A program made the translations under genes and the position numbers. The notes below the pieces were generated by a model. It saw only the letters and a program-made list of their open reading frames with translations. It did not search any database and was not told where the DNA came from. From JAYPWI01 sp038135065 (lineage in GTDB: Bacteria; Actinomycetota; Acidimicrobiia; Acidimicrobiales; Poriferisodalaceae): a stretch of 64,000 nucleotides of DNA. Within the stretch, counting starts at the first letter, position 1, and each line of letters starts with the position of its first letter. The DNA is taken from NCBI GenBank assembly GCA_038135065.1, contig JAYPWI010000017.1, forward strand, positions 1 through 64,000. Direction: 5' to 3'. Shown piece by piece: positions 23,876-32,105 of the stretch.

Positions 23876-24895
23876 GTGGCTGACGAGCAGTCGATCCTTG
23901 CGGAGTTGAGTCCGGCTCAACGCGCTGCCGCCGTGTTGGTGGCGGTTGGCTCTGACGCGGCCTCCAACGTGTTGTCGTTTCTCGAGGTCGGAGAGGTCGA
24001 GCTCATCACCCGGGAAATCATGCAACTGGGTCGGCTGCCCCATGATCGTCTCGACGCGATCATCGGCGAGCTCTCCAATGAACTTGGGCAGCAGATGATG
24101 GCCTCGGTGGGTGGTCTCGATTACGCCCGCAACCTCCTCGAGCGGTGGGAAGGGGCGAAAGCCGGCGACATCCTCGAGCGCCTGATGGCAGCTGCCAACA
24201 ACCGTCCGTTCAACTTCATGAGCAAGATGGACGCAACCCAGGTGTGCCAGTTCCTCGCCGATGAGCACCCCCAGACAATGGCGCTCGTCCTCAACTATCT
24301 GAGCCCGACCTTGGGTGCCGAGGTGCTGACCAGTCTTCCCGACGAAGCCCAGGGTGAGGTCTCCCTGCGTCTGGCCACCATGGGTCCGGTGGATCCGATG
24401 GTGATCCGTGCCGTCGAGCAGTCGATGCAGGCTCGGGTGGGGGCCGTCGCAGCGACGGAAACGGGGGTCGGAAAAGAAGGCGCCGAGACCCTGGCAACCC
24501 TTCTCAACGCCGTCGATCGCTCGGCCGAGCGACGGATCTTCGAGCACCTCGCTCGTCGGGACCCGGCGTTGGCCGAGGATGTGCGAGCGAGAATGTTCCT
24601 CTTCGAGGACTTGGTCGAGCTCTACGACAAGGACATCCAGGAGATCCTGCGGACACTGGACGCCAAGCAGCTGGCTCTGGCTATGAAGGGCAGCAAGCCT
24701 GAGGTCGTCGACAAGATCTTCCGCAACCTGAGCGAGCGCGCTGCGACATCTCTCCAAGAGGAGGTCGAGTTCCTCGGGGCCGTCAAGGTGAAGGACGTGG
24801 AAGCGGCCCAGTCCTTGGTGGTTGCCGAGGTTCGTCGCCTCGACGAGGAAGGCGTCATCACCCTCAGAGGGGCCGATGCGGAGATGGTCGAATGA
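23876..24895 (+). CDS. fliG: Flagellar motor switch protein FliG
   Basis: GTG at 23876, 339 aa. N-terminal LSPAQRAAAVLVAVGSDAASNVLSFL binds FliF. The middle has EHPQTMALVLNYLSPTLGAEVLTSLP. The C-terminal torque domain has MFLFEDLVELYDKDIQEIL and KPEVVDKIFRNLSERAATSLQEEVEFLGAVKVKDVEAAQ, with the charged residues that contact MotA. It couples stator ion flow to rotation at the C ring. Its stop overlaps the fliH ATG (ATGA). Confidence 0.97.
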   Translation: MADEQSILAELSPAQRAAAVLVAVGSDAASNVLSFLEVGEVELITREIMQLGRLPHDRLDAIIGELSNELGQQMMASVGGLDYARNLLERWEGAKAGDILERLMAAANNRPFNFMSKMDATQVCQFLADEHPQTMALVLNYLSPTLGAEVLTSLPDEAQGEVSLRLATMGPVDPMVIRAVEQSMQARVGAVAATETGVGKEGAETLATLLNAVDRSAERRIFEHLARRDPALAEDVRARMFLFEDLVELYDKDIQEILRTLDAKQLALAMKGSKPEVVDKIFRNLSERAATSLQEEVEFLGAVKVKDVEAAQSLVVAEVRRLDEEGVITLRGADAEMVE

Positions 24896-25527
24896 TCGGT
24901 TCGTCCACGTCACATCTCTGGACCCAGGGTTCGGTGCCTCCCACCGGGGAGCGTCGTCGTTCCGCTCGGGTCGGGGATCCTCTCATCGGCGTGCCCACTG
25001 CCGAGCAACTCGAAAGTGAGCGCAGCGCAGCATACGAAGCTGGTCGTCGTGATGGGATCGCCGAGGGACAGGCGACCGCCCGCCAGGACGCAGACATGCT
25101 CTACGGCCAAGTGGTCCGGGAGGTGGGTCGCCTCGTCGAGGGCCAGCAGGTCGAACGCCAACAGCTGGCAGCGGGGATGATCGAACTGGCGATCGAGGTG
25201 GCCACCGCGGTCCTCGGCAGAACTCCGCACGATGGAGGTGCGGCCCTCATCGAGCGGTTGCGTTCGGCGTGTGGTGGATCCCTCCAGGCGGTAACCACCG
25301 TGCAGGTCAGCCCGGTGGATGTCGAGGCGGTGCGGTCCGCCTTGACCGGGATCAACGTGGGGGTCGAGGCCGATCCCCAGCTGGGTCCCGGGGAGGCCCG
25401 CATGTCGGGTGATTGGTCGTCCTCGGCGGCAACGGTGGGGTCGATCACCGAAGTGATCCGGCGTCATCTCGTCGAGGTCGTGGAGGCCCCGGAGACCACC
25501 ACAACGAGTAGCGGAGAGATCGGATGA
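24892..25527 (+). CDS. fliH: Flagellar assembly protein FliH-like
   Basis: 211 aa, ATG overlapping the fliG stop. The central part (EQLESERSAAYEAGRRDGIAEGQATARQDADMLYGQVVREVGRLVEGQQVERQQ) is the Ala/Gly/Gln-rich coiled region of FliH, with YEAGRRDGIAEG as a GxxxG-type repeat. The C-terminal half (ELAIEVATAVLG..LRSACGG..VQVSPVDVEAV) is the FliH/type III stator fold. FliH regulates FliI and docks it to the export gate. The N-terminal ~35 residues are basic and not recognised. Confidence 0.85.
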   Translation: MIGSSTSHLWTQGSVPPTGERRRSARVGDPLIGVPTAEQLESERSAAYEAGRRDGIAEGQATARQDADMLYGQVVREVGRLVEGQQVERQQLAAGMIELAIEVATAVLGRTPHDGGAALIERLRSACGGSLQAVTTVQVSPVDVEAVRSALTGINVGVEADPQLGPGEARMSGDWSSSAATVGSITEVIRRHLVEVVEAPETTTTSSGEIG

Positions 25528-26006
25528 TCACATCCCTGGATGACGACCGACAGGTCATGGTGGAACGCCTCAATGTCGATGTGACCGCTGTGCGGCAGCG
25601 AGTGCGTGAGCTGGATCGTCGGGTCACTGCGCTCCACCTTCTGACGGCTGCCGATGATGTCCGACACCTGCCCCAGGCAATCGTGGACGCTGCAACGGCG
25701 GCAACGAACCTGCACAAGGTGACCGAGTTGTTGGGTGGCAGCGGCCTGGTGGACCGGCTCGCCGAGCGGGTCGCCGCGGCGGGTGATGCTGACGCTCGCC
25801 GGGCGATGGCGGCCCTCGTGGCCGACATCGATCAGACCAGGGCCAGGGTTCGGCGATCAACCATGCTCACCACCCAGGCGGCTCTCCAACTCCACAAGCA
25901 GGTGGAGTCGGTGCTCGGTCCACTCGAGACATCGGGTGTCTATCGACCAGCCGTGCACGTAGGCGGAGTGGCTGGTGGACCGCGACTTGTGGACACGAGG
26001 GCGTAG
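25524..26006 (+). CDS. FlgN-like export chaperone, by position
   Basis: 160 aa, ATG overlapping the fliH stop by 4 bp and 9 nt before flgK. It is all helical with no membrane segment. The C-terminus (TTQAALQLHKQVESVLGPLETSGVYRPA) resembles the FlgN end, where a helix of this kind precedes a Tyr-x-x turn. In many Gram-positive loci flgN precedes flgK and flgL, whose products it escorts to the export gate. A second FlgN-like gene is at 29121-29630, so the roles may be divided. Similarity is weak; the call rests mainly on position. Confidence 0.5.
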   Translation: MITSLDDDRQVMVERLNVDVTAVRQRVRELDRRVTALHLLTAADDVRHLPQAIVDAATAATNLHKVTELLGGSGLVDRLAERVAAAGDADARRAMAALVADIDQTRARVRRSTMLTTQAALQLHKQVESVLGPLETSGVYRPAVHVGGVAGGPRLVDTRA

Positions 26007-26015
26007 GGAGAGACG

Positions 26016-27386
26016 ATGTCGGTACACGCTCTGTACACGGGGTATTCCGCCCTCAACGCCTCCCGGGTGGGCCTGGAGGTGGTGTCCAACAACATCGCCA
26101 ATGTCAATACCGAGGGGTACTCGCGTCAGCGCCTGGAGTTGCAGGCCTTCATGCCGACGTCGCTCACGTTCGGGCAGATCGGCAATGGCGTCGACATCTC
26201 GGACATCGCTCGATCGCGGGATGTGTTCCTCGATGAACGGGTGCGTTCGGCGACGGGTTCGCTCGGCGCGCTGGAGACTCGGGCCGAGTTGCTGGCTCGG
26301 GCCGAAGCCGCTCTCGGTGAGCCCGAACACGGCATCACGGCTGGTTTCGACGCTCTCTGGGACAGCTTCGAGGAGTTGGCACTGTCGCCCACCAATCGGG
26401 CAGCCCAGCTGACCGTGATGGAACAACTCGATGCCGTCTCGGCACGACTTCGCTCGTTGGATCACGAGATCGAGGCGGTGGGGGAGGCAACTCGACGCTT
26501 TCTCGAGGACGAACTCGACACGGTGAACGAACTCACGGCCCGGATTGCCGACCTGAACGTCGCCATCTTGCGGGAACGCGGGGGCGGATCGGCTCCCAAC
26601 AACCTGCTCGACATGCGTGATGCCGCAGTCGACGAACTCGTGTCCATGACGGGCGCCTCGGCCCGCATCGATGACAACGGCAACTACCAGGTAGCTGTCA
26701 ATGGGTTGTCACTGGTGCTCGGATCTGAGCACCGGACTCTGTCGTTCGACGCATCGACCGATTCGATCGTCCACGATGCGCTCGGGGCAGCGATCAATGT
26801 GGGCGGGTCAACTGGGGGCGCCCACCAGTTCCTGCAGGAAGATCTGGTCGCAATGTCCACCGGATTGGGAACGATCGCCAGCGAATTTGCCGATGCGGTG
26901 AATGCCCAACATGCGGCGGGGTTCTCCGACTCTGGGGTTGCCGGTGCTGTCGTGTTCTCCTACGACGCTACCGCGCCGGCCTCCACGATCGCTCTGGCCC
27001 TCACCGACCCGAGTCAGTTGGCCTCCTCCGACGTGGACGGCACGCCGTTCCCTGCATTCAACGGTGAAAACGCGCAGCGCCTAGCCGATCTCCGGTACAC
27101 GGCGGTGGCAGTCGGCGGCACCCAGAGTCTCGGTGACGCTGCTCGCGCCCTGGTCATCGAGGTCGGGTCGCGGGTTGCAACGGCTCGCTCGTCGGCTGCC
27201 GCGCAGGCAGATTTGGCCACAGCCGCTCAGTTGAGTCGTGAGCAGGTGACGGGCGTGAACATCGACGAGGAGATGGTCGAGTTGATGCGCTTTCAACAGT
27301 CCTACGCAGCTGCCGCACGGGTGATCACAACAGCCGATGCTGCCCTGGACATCCTGGTCAACCGCACGGGAATCGTCGGTCGGTAA
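26016..27386 (+). CDS. flgK: Hook-filament junction protein FlgK
   Basis: 456 aa. N-terminal VHALYTGYSALNASRVGLEVVSNNIANVNTEGYSRQRLELQ and C-terminal EEMVELMRFQQSYAAAARVITTADAALDILVNRTG are the shared axial-protein D0 helices. The middle includes RIADLNVAILRERGGGSAPNNLLDMRDAAVDELVSMTGA, typical of FlgK. Exported with its chaperone, it forms the first junction ring between hook and filament. flgL follows after 15 nt. Confidence 0.96.
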   Translation: MSVHALYTGYSALNASRVGLEVVSNNIANVNTEGYSRQRLELQAFMPTSLTFGQIGNGVDISDIARSRDVFLDERVRSATGSLGALETRAELLARAEAALGEPEHGITAGFDALWDSFEELALSPTNRAAQLTVMEQLDAVSARLRSLDHEIEAVGEATRRFLEDELDTVNELTARIADLNVAILRERGGGSAPNNLLDMRDAAVDELVSMTGASARIDDNGNYQVAVNGLSLVLGSEHRTLSFDASTDSIVHDALGAAINVGGSTGGAHQFLQEDLVAMSTGLGTIASEFADAVNAQHAAGFSDSGVAGAVVFSYDATAPASTIALALTDPSQLASSDVDGTPFPAFNGENAQRLADLRYTAVAVGGTQSLGDAARALVIEVGSRVATARSSAAAQADLATAAQLSREQVTGVNIDEEMVELMRFQQSYAAAARVITTADAALDILVNRTGIVGR

Positions 27387-27401
27387 CGGAAGGAGCTGAT
27401 C

Positions 27402-28286
27402 ATGCGAGTGACAACCGGATTTCTCGTCAACCAGTCCGTGGATCGGCTGCAGGCTCGACTTGCGTCGTTCGAAGCGGCACAGGATCGCCTCAGCACAGGA
27501 CGCAACTTCCAGACCGCTTCCGAGGACTTGAACGGGATGAATACCGCATTGGCGCTGCGGAGCAGTCGTCGGTCAACCGACCAGGCCGTCCGCAACGCCC
27601 AGGATGGAGCGACCCGGATCGACCTCGCCGACACCAAGTTGCAGCAGGGCCTCGACACGCTCCGGCGGGTCAGAGAACTGATGATTCGTGGTGCGAACTC
27701 CCTGCAGAGCACCGAGGCCACGGTGATCGCCGGAGAGATCGAGAGTCTGCGGGACCAGTTGGTCGACCTGGCAAATGCCGATTACCTCGGTCACGGATTG
27801 TTCGCCGGAACGGCCGAAGGAAATGCAATATCCCTCGTGGCGGGAGTGTGGACCTACGAGGGCGACGGGGGTGCGGTCAATCGGCGGATCAGTGAGACCG
27901 AGGTGGTAGATGTCAACGTGACCGGTGACGAAGTGTTCGGGTTTGCTGGTCCGGAGGATGTGTTCAGCATGCTGGATCGGGTGTCCGGCCTCGTCACAGC
28001 CCAGGATGCAGCGGGGCTCGGGGTTGCGATTGCCGATGTGGACGCCGCGATGGACCGCATCCATGTTGGTCTGTCCGAGCTCGGGGCCAGAGGCAGCCGC
28101 ATCGAGTCGACGATCCAGCGGGGTCTGACCGACTCGGAAACGGTGCGTCGACAACTGTCGAACCTAGAGGATGTCGATCTCGCAGAGGCCGTCTACGAGA
28201 TTCAGACCGAAGAGGTCGCGCTACAAGCCACCATGGGTGCAGTTGCACGGGCGCTCCAACCAAGTCTCCTGGATTACCTCCGATGA
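27402..28286 (+). CDS. flgL: Hook-filament junction protein FlgL
   Basis: 294 aa, ATG after AGGAGCTGATC. N-terminal MRVTTGFLVNQSVDRLQARLASFEAAQDRLSTGRNFQTASEDLNGM and the C-terminal ETVRRQLSNLEDVDLAEAVYEIQTEEVALQATMGAVARALQPSLLDYL are FlgL/flagellin-type helices. Forms the second junction ring. The TGA overlaps the ATG of a 44-codon frame. Confidence 0.95.
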   Translation: MRVTTGFLVNQSVDRLQARLASFEAAQDRLSTGRNFQTASEDLNGMNTALALRSSRRSTDQAVRNAQDGATRIDLADTKLQQGLDTLRRVRELMIRGANSLQSTEATVIAGEIESLRDQLVDLANADYLGHGLFAGTAEGNAISLVAGVWTYEGDGGAVNRRISETEVVDVNVTGDEVFGFAGPEDVFSMLDRVSGLVTAQDAAGLGVAIADVDAAMDRIHVGLSELGARGSRIESTIQRGLTDSETVRRQLSNLEDVDLAEAVYEIQTEEVALQATMGAVARALQPSLLDYLR

Positions 28287-28417
28287 GCGTCGTGTACATC
28301 AATTCTGCGATCGGCGAGGAGTCGATAATGCCCCTCGAACACTCCGAGGTCAGCCACAATGGTCACTGCTCCTGCTGTTGCGGCAGCTATCTCGAGCGAG
28401 GACACCGTGACGACTGA
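28283..28417 (+). CDS. Possible 44-aa Cys-rich small protein
   Basis: ATG overlaps the flgL stop (ATGA) and the frame ends at TGA 28415-28417, inside the likely fliW start region. The product is MSVVYINSAIGEESIMPLEH followed by a cluster HCSCCCGS. Overlap on both sides suggests translational coupling, but the frame could also be chance. It could serve to couple flgL and fliW translation. No family recognised. Confidence 0.3.
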   Translation: MSVVYINSAIGEESIMPLEHSEVSHNGHCSCCCGSYLERGHRDD

Positions 28418-28838
28418 TACCTCGAGCCTTCTCGACGAACCGATGTCCGTCCTCATCGCGAATGGTCTGCCGGGCCTGTCGTCGTCGTCGCAGTGGGTCC
28501 TGCGTCCGATGGGGTCCGACGGGATGGAGGGCTCGCCCTTCCGCACCCTGACGGCCACCGAGGAAACCGACCCCGTCACCCTCATCCTTGCCGACCCGTG
28601 GGCCTTCTTCTCCGATTACGCCCCTGACCTACCGGACAACGAACTCGAGGTGCTCGGCATCACCGGCCCAGGTGATGTGATGGTGCTGTGCCCCGTGACC
28701 CTCGACGCCGAACAGGGATGCTTCTATCTCAACCTGCTTGGGCCCGTCGTATTCCACACCGGCACCGGTCAGGCTGCCCAACTCGTGCTCGGGGACCAGG
28801 AATGGCCGATCAGGGCGCGGGTCGACGTTGGTCCCTGA
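28407..28838 (+). CDS. fliW: Flagellar assembly factor FliW
   Basis: GTG at 28407 (VTTDTSSLLDEPMSV) after GAGCGAGGAC is preferred over ATG 28359, which lies in the upstream small frame; 143 aa. FliW features: a start of TDTSSLLDEPMSVLIANGLPGL, then LILADPWAFFSDYAPDLPDNELEVLGI, and the closing block CPVTLDAEQGCFYLNLLGPVVFHTGTGQAAQLVL. FliW binds flagellin and CsrA alternately: free FliW takes CsrA off flagellin mRNA. csrA follows 67 nt downstream, the classic pair. Confidence 0.93.
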   Translation: MTTDTSSLLDEPMSVLIANGLPGLSSSSQWVLRPMGSDGMEGSPFRTLTATEETDPVTLILADPWAFFSDYAPDLPDNELEVLGITGPGDVMVLCPVTLDAEQGCFYLNLLGPVVFHTGTGQAAQLVLGDQEWPIRARVDVGP

Positions 28839-28905
28839 GAGAGATGTCCTGAAGTCACCCTCACGCTTCGTTCGAGCGGGCATGATGTAGGGACGGAGGT
28901 GCCTC

Positions 28906-29157
28906 GTGCTCGTGCTGTCTCGCAGGGTTGGCGAATCGGTGATGATCGGTAGCAACGTCAAGGTCACCGTGGTCGAGACCAAGGGTGACCAGATTCGCTT
29001 GGGCATCGATGCACCCAGGTCGATCTCTGTCCACCGCGAAGAAGTCTTCCGCCAGGTGCAGGATGCGAACTCGGCTGCAGCCGCTTCTGCGGATGCAGCC
29101 TCCCCGTTGCTCCGCCGGGGTCAGCGACCCGCTGTGCGGCCTGACTCCGCTCGGTAG
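28906..29157 (+). CDS. csrA: Carbon storage regulator CsrA
   Basis: GTG start after GGACGGAGGTGCC, 83 aa. MLVLSRRVGESVMIGSNVKVTVVETKGDQIRLGIDAPRSISVHREEVF is the complete CsrA beta-core, and R44-type residues (IDAPRSISVHREE) for RNA contact are present. The remaining 30 residues are an Ala/Pro/Arg-rich tail not usual for CsrA. It binds GGA in hairpin loops and blocks translation. Its likely targets here are both flagellin leaders and the shared flgB/fliJ leader. Confidence 0.96.
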   Translation: MLVLSRRVGESVMIGSNVKVTVVETKGDQIRLGIDAPRSISVHREEVFRQVQDANSAAAASADAASPLLRRGQRPAVRPDSAR

Positions 29158-29630
29158 GTTCCCGGAAGTCCGCGTTCGAGGCCGGCGCACCGTTGCTCGA
29201 CGATTCGGACTGCTGCCTCGGCAAGCGCATTCGCCGTCGTTCCGTCCTCGCGGAGCTCTTCCGTCACCGTGCGCAGTCCCTCCATAGCAGTGCGGAGGGC
29301 TTCGACCACGGCGGCGGGCGCTGCGTCGACGACCTCTCGCAACGAGGTGCCTGGTAGCAGGCCCCAAGCCTGTCGAGCTGCGGCCAGCTCGACATCGAGC
29401 TGGCCACGGACCTGATCGTGGGTGTCCACGGCGGCGATGAGGTCGGCCGTGTACCCATCGAGGTGCCGATGGTCGGCTACTGCCAACAAGTGGGTCAGGA
29501 TCCGGAGGTGATAGGCCATCGCAGAGACAGCATCGGTGGTGGTGTCGAGTTGGTGGAGGACTCGCCAGGCCACCGGGTCTGACTGGGTCAGGTCGATGTC
29601 GGAAGCTGTGGCACTGCTTGTTTCGTACAT
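29121..29630 (-). CDS. FlgN-like chaperone family protein
   Basis: 169 aa, 2 nt after the peptidase gene. Helical throughout. AAVDTHDQVRGQLDVELAAARQAWGLLPGTSLREVVDAAP is like the FlgN middle, and LREDGTTANALAEAAVRIVEQRCAGLERGLPGTYRAESG resembles the end of FlgN (N..L....L..v......Tyr..xG). It probably binds FlgK/FlgL or another axial substrate. It converges on csrA and overlaps its last 37 bases. The evidence is pattern-level, not a sure family match. Confidence 0.5.
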   Translation of the reverse strand: MYETSSATASDIDLTQSDPVAWRVLHQLDTTTDAVSAMAYHLRILTHLLAVADHRHLDGYTADLIAAVDTHDQVRGQLDVELAAARQAWGLLPGTSLREVVDAAPAAVVEALRTAMEGLRTVTEELREDGTTANALAEAAVRIVEQRCAGLERGLPGTYRAESGRTAGR

Positions 29631-29632
29631 GG

Positions 29633-30250
29633 TCAGATCAACCAGGGTTCAGGGTCGACGGCGATGCCGTCCTTACGGACTTCCAGATGAAGATGAGGGC
29701 CGGTCGAGGTGCCGGTCGAACCCACCGCACCGAGGATGTCTCCGGCGGTTACGAGGTCTCCGGTTTGAACGGAGAGGAACTGCTGATGGGCATAGCGGGT
29801 CTCGAAACCGCCCCCGTGGTCCACGATGACGAGGTTGCCGTAGCTTCCCCGCTCGCCCGCGAAGGTCACGATGCCATCGCTGATCGCAGCAATCGGTGAA
29901 CCTTCGGGCGCGTCGAGGTCGACCCCTTGGTGCATGCGTACGTCGCCGTGAACGGGATGGGTACGCATACCGAAGCCCGAGACGGCGATCCTGTCCGTGC
30001 CGGGCAGGGGTGAGGCCAGGTTGTCGACCGGACCCGAGCCGTCGGGCAAGGCTGCCTGCGCGCTACGGACTGCAGCCACCTCGGGCCGCTGCCCCATCGC
30101 CCCGACGATGACACCAGAACCGATGCCGTTGACGGGCGCCACCGATCCGTTGTGGGCATCCTGGAGAGCCTGGTACCCGGGAGGAGCGAGCGAGACCGCG
30201 AACCGTTGCTGGATGGCACTGATTCGGTGAATGACCTCGGTAATGGGCAT
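29633..30250 (-). CDS. M23 family metallopeptidase (peptidoglycan hydrolase)
   Basis: 205 aa. The catalytic domain is at ~95-200: HQGVDLDAPEGSPIAAISDGIVTFAGERGSYGNLVIVDHGGGFETRYAHQ and GPHLHLEV, with the HxxxD and HxH zinc ligands. LytM-type endopeptidases cut peptide crosslinks in the wall. No signal peptide is obvious; it may be exported through the flagellar apparatus. With the lytic transglycosylase at 49477-50148 it could replace the muramidase part of FlgJ, which is not seen, and open the wall for the rod. It begins a two-gene operon with the FlgN-like gene. Confidence 0.85.
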   Translation of the reverse strand: MPITEVIHRISAIQQRFAVSLAPPGYQALQDAHNGSVAPVNGIGSGVIVGAMGQRPEVAAVRSAQAALPDGSGPVDNLASPLPGTDRIAVSGFGMRTHPVHGDVRMHQGVDLDAPEGSPIAAISDGIVTFAGERGSYGNLVIVDHGGGFETRYAHQQFLSVQTGDLVTAGDILGAVGSTGTSTGPHLHLEVRKDGIAVDPEPWLI

Positions 30251-30403
30251 GGCCTGTCGGGGGTCAGGTCCCAGCGGACTCGTACCGGTCTCGTCGGCCG
30301 TCAGAGATCTCGCTCAAGACCTCTGATCTGGTCGTTTTCCTTGAAAACGTGTCCCATTCTTTCGAACAGAGAAGGGAGAGCGCCCCACTCGAGGATGGAT
30401 CCG

Positions 30404-32029
30404 ATGTCCGACGACAACGAGAGTGACCTGCCGGTCGATGAGGAGTCGCCGACCCCCGAACCGGAAACCGAGGAGGTTGTCGACCGGCCCACACTCAAAG
30501 TTGTCGCCCTGTGGGTATCCGACGTCTCTCGTCGGCGACTTGCCGAACGCGTGTCGTGTGAGATCTCGACCAACCTCGAGTCGCTGTCCGAAGACGTCGA
30601 CGTTGTCGTCGTGTCGACCCGTTTGCCGGTGGTCCGGATGATGCCTGTCATGGAGCAGATCGGAGCAGCCCAGCCGAAGTCGATTCTGGCTCTGTGTCAC
30701 CCGGGTGGGGAGGACATCGCGCTTCGGCTCGTGTCACTCGGGGCAGAGGGAACCATCGCCGAAGGTAATGAGGGTGGTCTGGCCTCCACATACCCGGAGT
30801 ACGAGCTCACCGAATCGGCGGCCGACCAGCACGGTCTGATCAGCTCGCTCGAACCCCTCGACAGCGAGCTTCTGCTCACCGGGTTCCGGGAGCGTCTCGA
30901 GCGCTCTGGTCTCAGTGGGTCAGGACTGCGGTCGGATGGTCCGCCGGGCCTGCCCGGGCGGGCGGAGTTCGATCGCTTGCTCATCGATCGTGCCCGCCGA
31001 GGTCGACTTCCCCGAGTCGGGTTCGTCGAGTTCGCCAATGTCGACAGCGTGTTGGCTCGTATCGATGACCAGACGACCCAGCTCGTCGCACGTCGCTTGT
31101 CCCTGCTGCTCGAAGGAGCGTGCAGTGGAGCCGGTGCGCAACTGTTCGACATGGGCGACCTTCGATTCCGATTCATGGCCGATGATCTCGACAGCGAGGG
31201 CGGAGACGAACTGGCTGGGCAGATCGTGGTGATCGGTGCGAGCTTCCGGCCCGATGGCCTCGAATCGCTCAACGCAGCGGTGGGGCACGCGGGACCGGAC
31301 ATCGCCGACAACGACCGCACCTTGATGGAGATGATCGAGCGGGCAACCACCGCGGCTATGCGCCGGGGGGGTGGGGTCGTGAACGCTGGGCGCTTGTCCA
31401 CGAGCGAGGCGGTCGAAGTCGAACTCAATGCCGCGTTCATGGCGGTTGCGAGCATCGAAGACCAGGATGGTCATCACCACAGCAAGGCTGTTGCGCGTCT
31501 GGCAGTCGAGTTGGCGGGCGAGCTCGGCTACTACCACGGAGATCTGGTGCGAGTACGCCTCGTCGCGCTGCTACACGACATCGGCAAGTATTCGTTGCCC
31601 CGCGAACTCCAGGCCGCCCGCGAGGGTGATCTCAGCGGCGAGGAACTCGAGACTTGGCGGAGTCACTGTGAGCGAGGGGGGCGCTTTCTCCGATACTCGG
31701 CTGGTGAGGAGATCGCGGCGGCTGTCCGCGGGCATCACGAACATTGGGACGGGTCGGGCTTTCCCGATGGGCTGGTGGGCCAAGACATCCCCCTCGACGC
31801 AAGAGTCATCGGGGTGGTGGATCATGCCGTCCACCTGCTCGCCAGTGCTTCGATGGAACAGGTGATCGAAGCCCTGCGAGGAGAGGCGGACGTCCGGTTC
31901 GACCCTGCCGTAGTCGAGGCTCTCGCCATGCTGCATGCCAAACAGCCCGATCTCGGACTTGATCTCGACGACGATCTGTCGCTCGATGCCTCGCGACCAT
32001 TGACTGGCGTGAGTGCTGCGGTCTCGTGA
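30404..32029 (+). CDS. HD-GYP domain protein, probable c-di-GMP phosphodiesterase
   Basis: ATG at 30404 (MSDDNESDLPVDEE) follows CGAGGATGG; 541 aa. The acidic N-terminus and a degenerate receiver/GGDEF-like region fill residues 1-340. The HD-GYP domain starts AVASIEDQDGHHHSKAVARLAVEL and has LLHDIGKYSLP at ~388 and HHEHWDGSGFPDGLVGQDIPL at ~445, with Phe for Tyr in GYP. It should hydrolyse c-di-GMP to GMP. It sits between the FlgN-like/M23 pair and a PAS-EAL protein, so c-di-GMP breakdown is bundled with motility genes. Confidence 0.85.
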   Translation: MSDDNESDLPVDEESPTPEPETEEVVDRPTLKVVALWVSDVSRRRLAERVSCEISTNLESLSEDVDVVVVSTRLPVVRMMPVMEQIGAAQPKSILALCHPGGEDIALRLVSLGAEGTIAEGNEGGLASTYPEYELTESAADQHGLISSLEPLDSELLLTGFRERLERSGLSGSGLRSDGPPGLPGRAEFDRLLIDRARRGRLPRVGFVEFANVDSVLARIDDQTTQLVARRLSLLLEGACSGAGAQLFDMGDLRFRFMADDLDSEGGDELAGQIVVIGASFRPDGLESLNAAVGHAGPDIADNDRTLMEMIERATTAAMRRGGGVVNAGRLSTSEAVEVELNAAFMAVASIEDQDGHHHSKAVARLAVELAGELGYYHGDLVRVRLVALLHDIGKYSLPRELQAAREGDLSGEELETWRSHCERGGRFLRYSAGEEIAAAVRGHHEHWDGSGFPDGLVGQDIPLDARVIGVVDHAVHLLASASMEQVIEALRGEADVRFDPAVVEALAMLHAKQPDLGLDLDDDLSLDASRPLTGVSAAVS

Positions 32030-32105
32030 GGACCATGTTGGTGGTTCCAAAGATCAGGAGTGCATCCGCGCCGATTGACCCCGACGGCGAGCACGGGGAG
32101 GCCCC

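Noticed and set aside
30291..30317. Sigma-28-like promoter for the M23/FlgN-like pair (minus strand TTGA-N15-GCCGACGA)
   Set aside because: The -35 is poor and there is no shared leader; kept only as a possibility.
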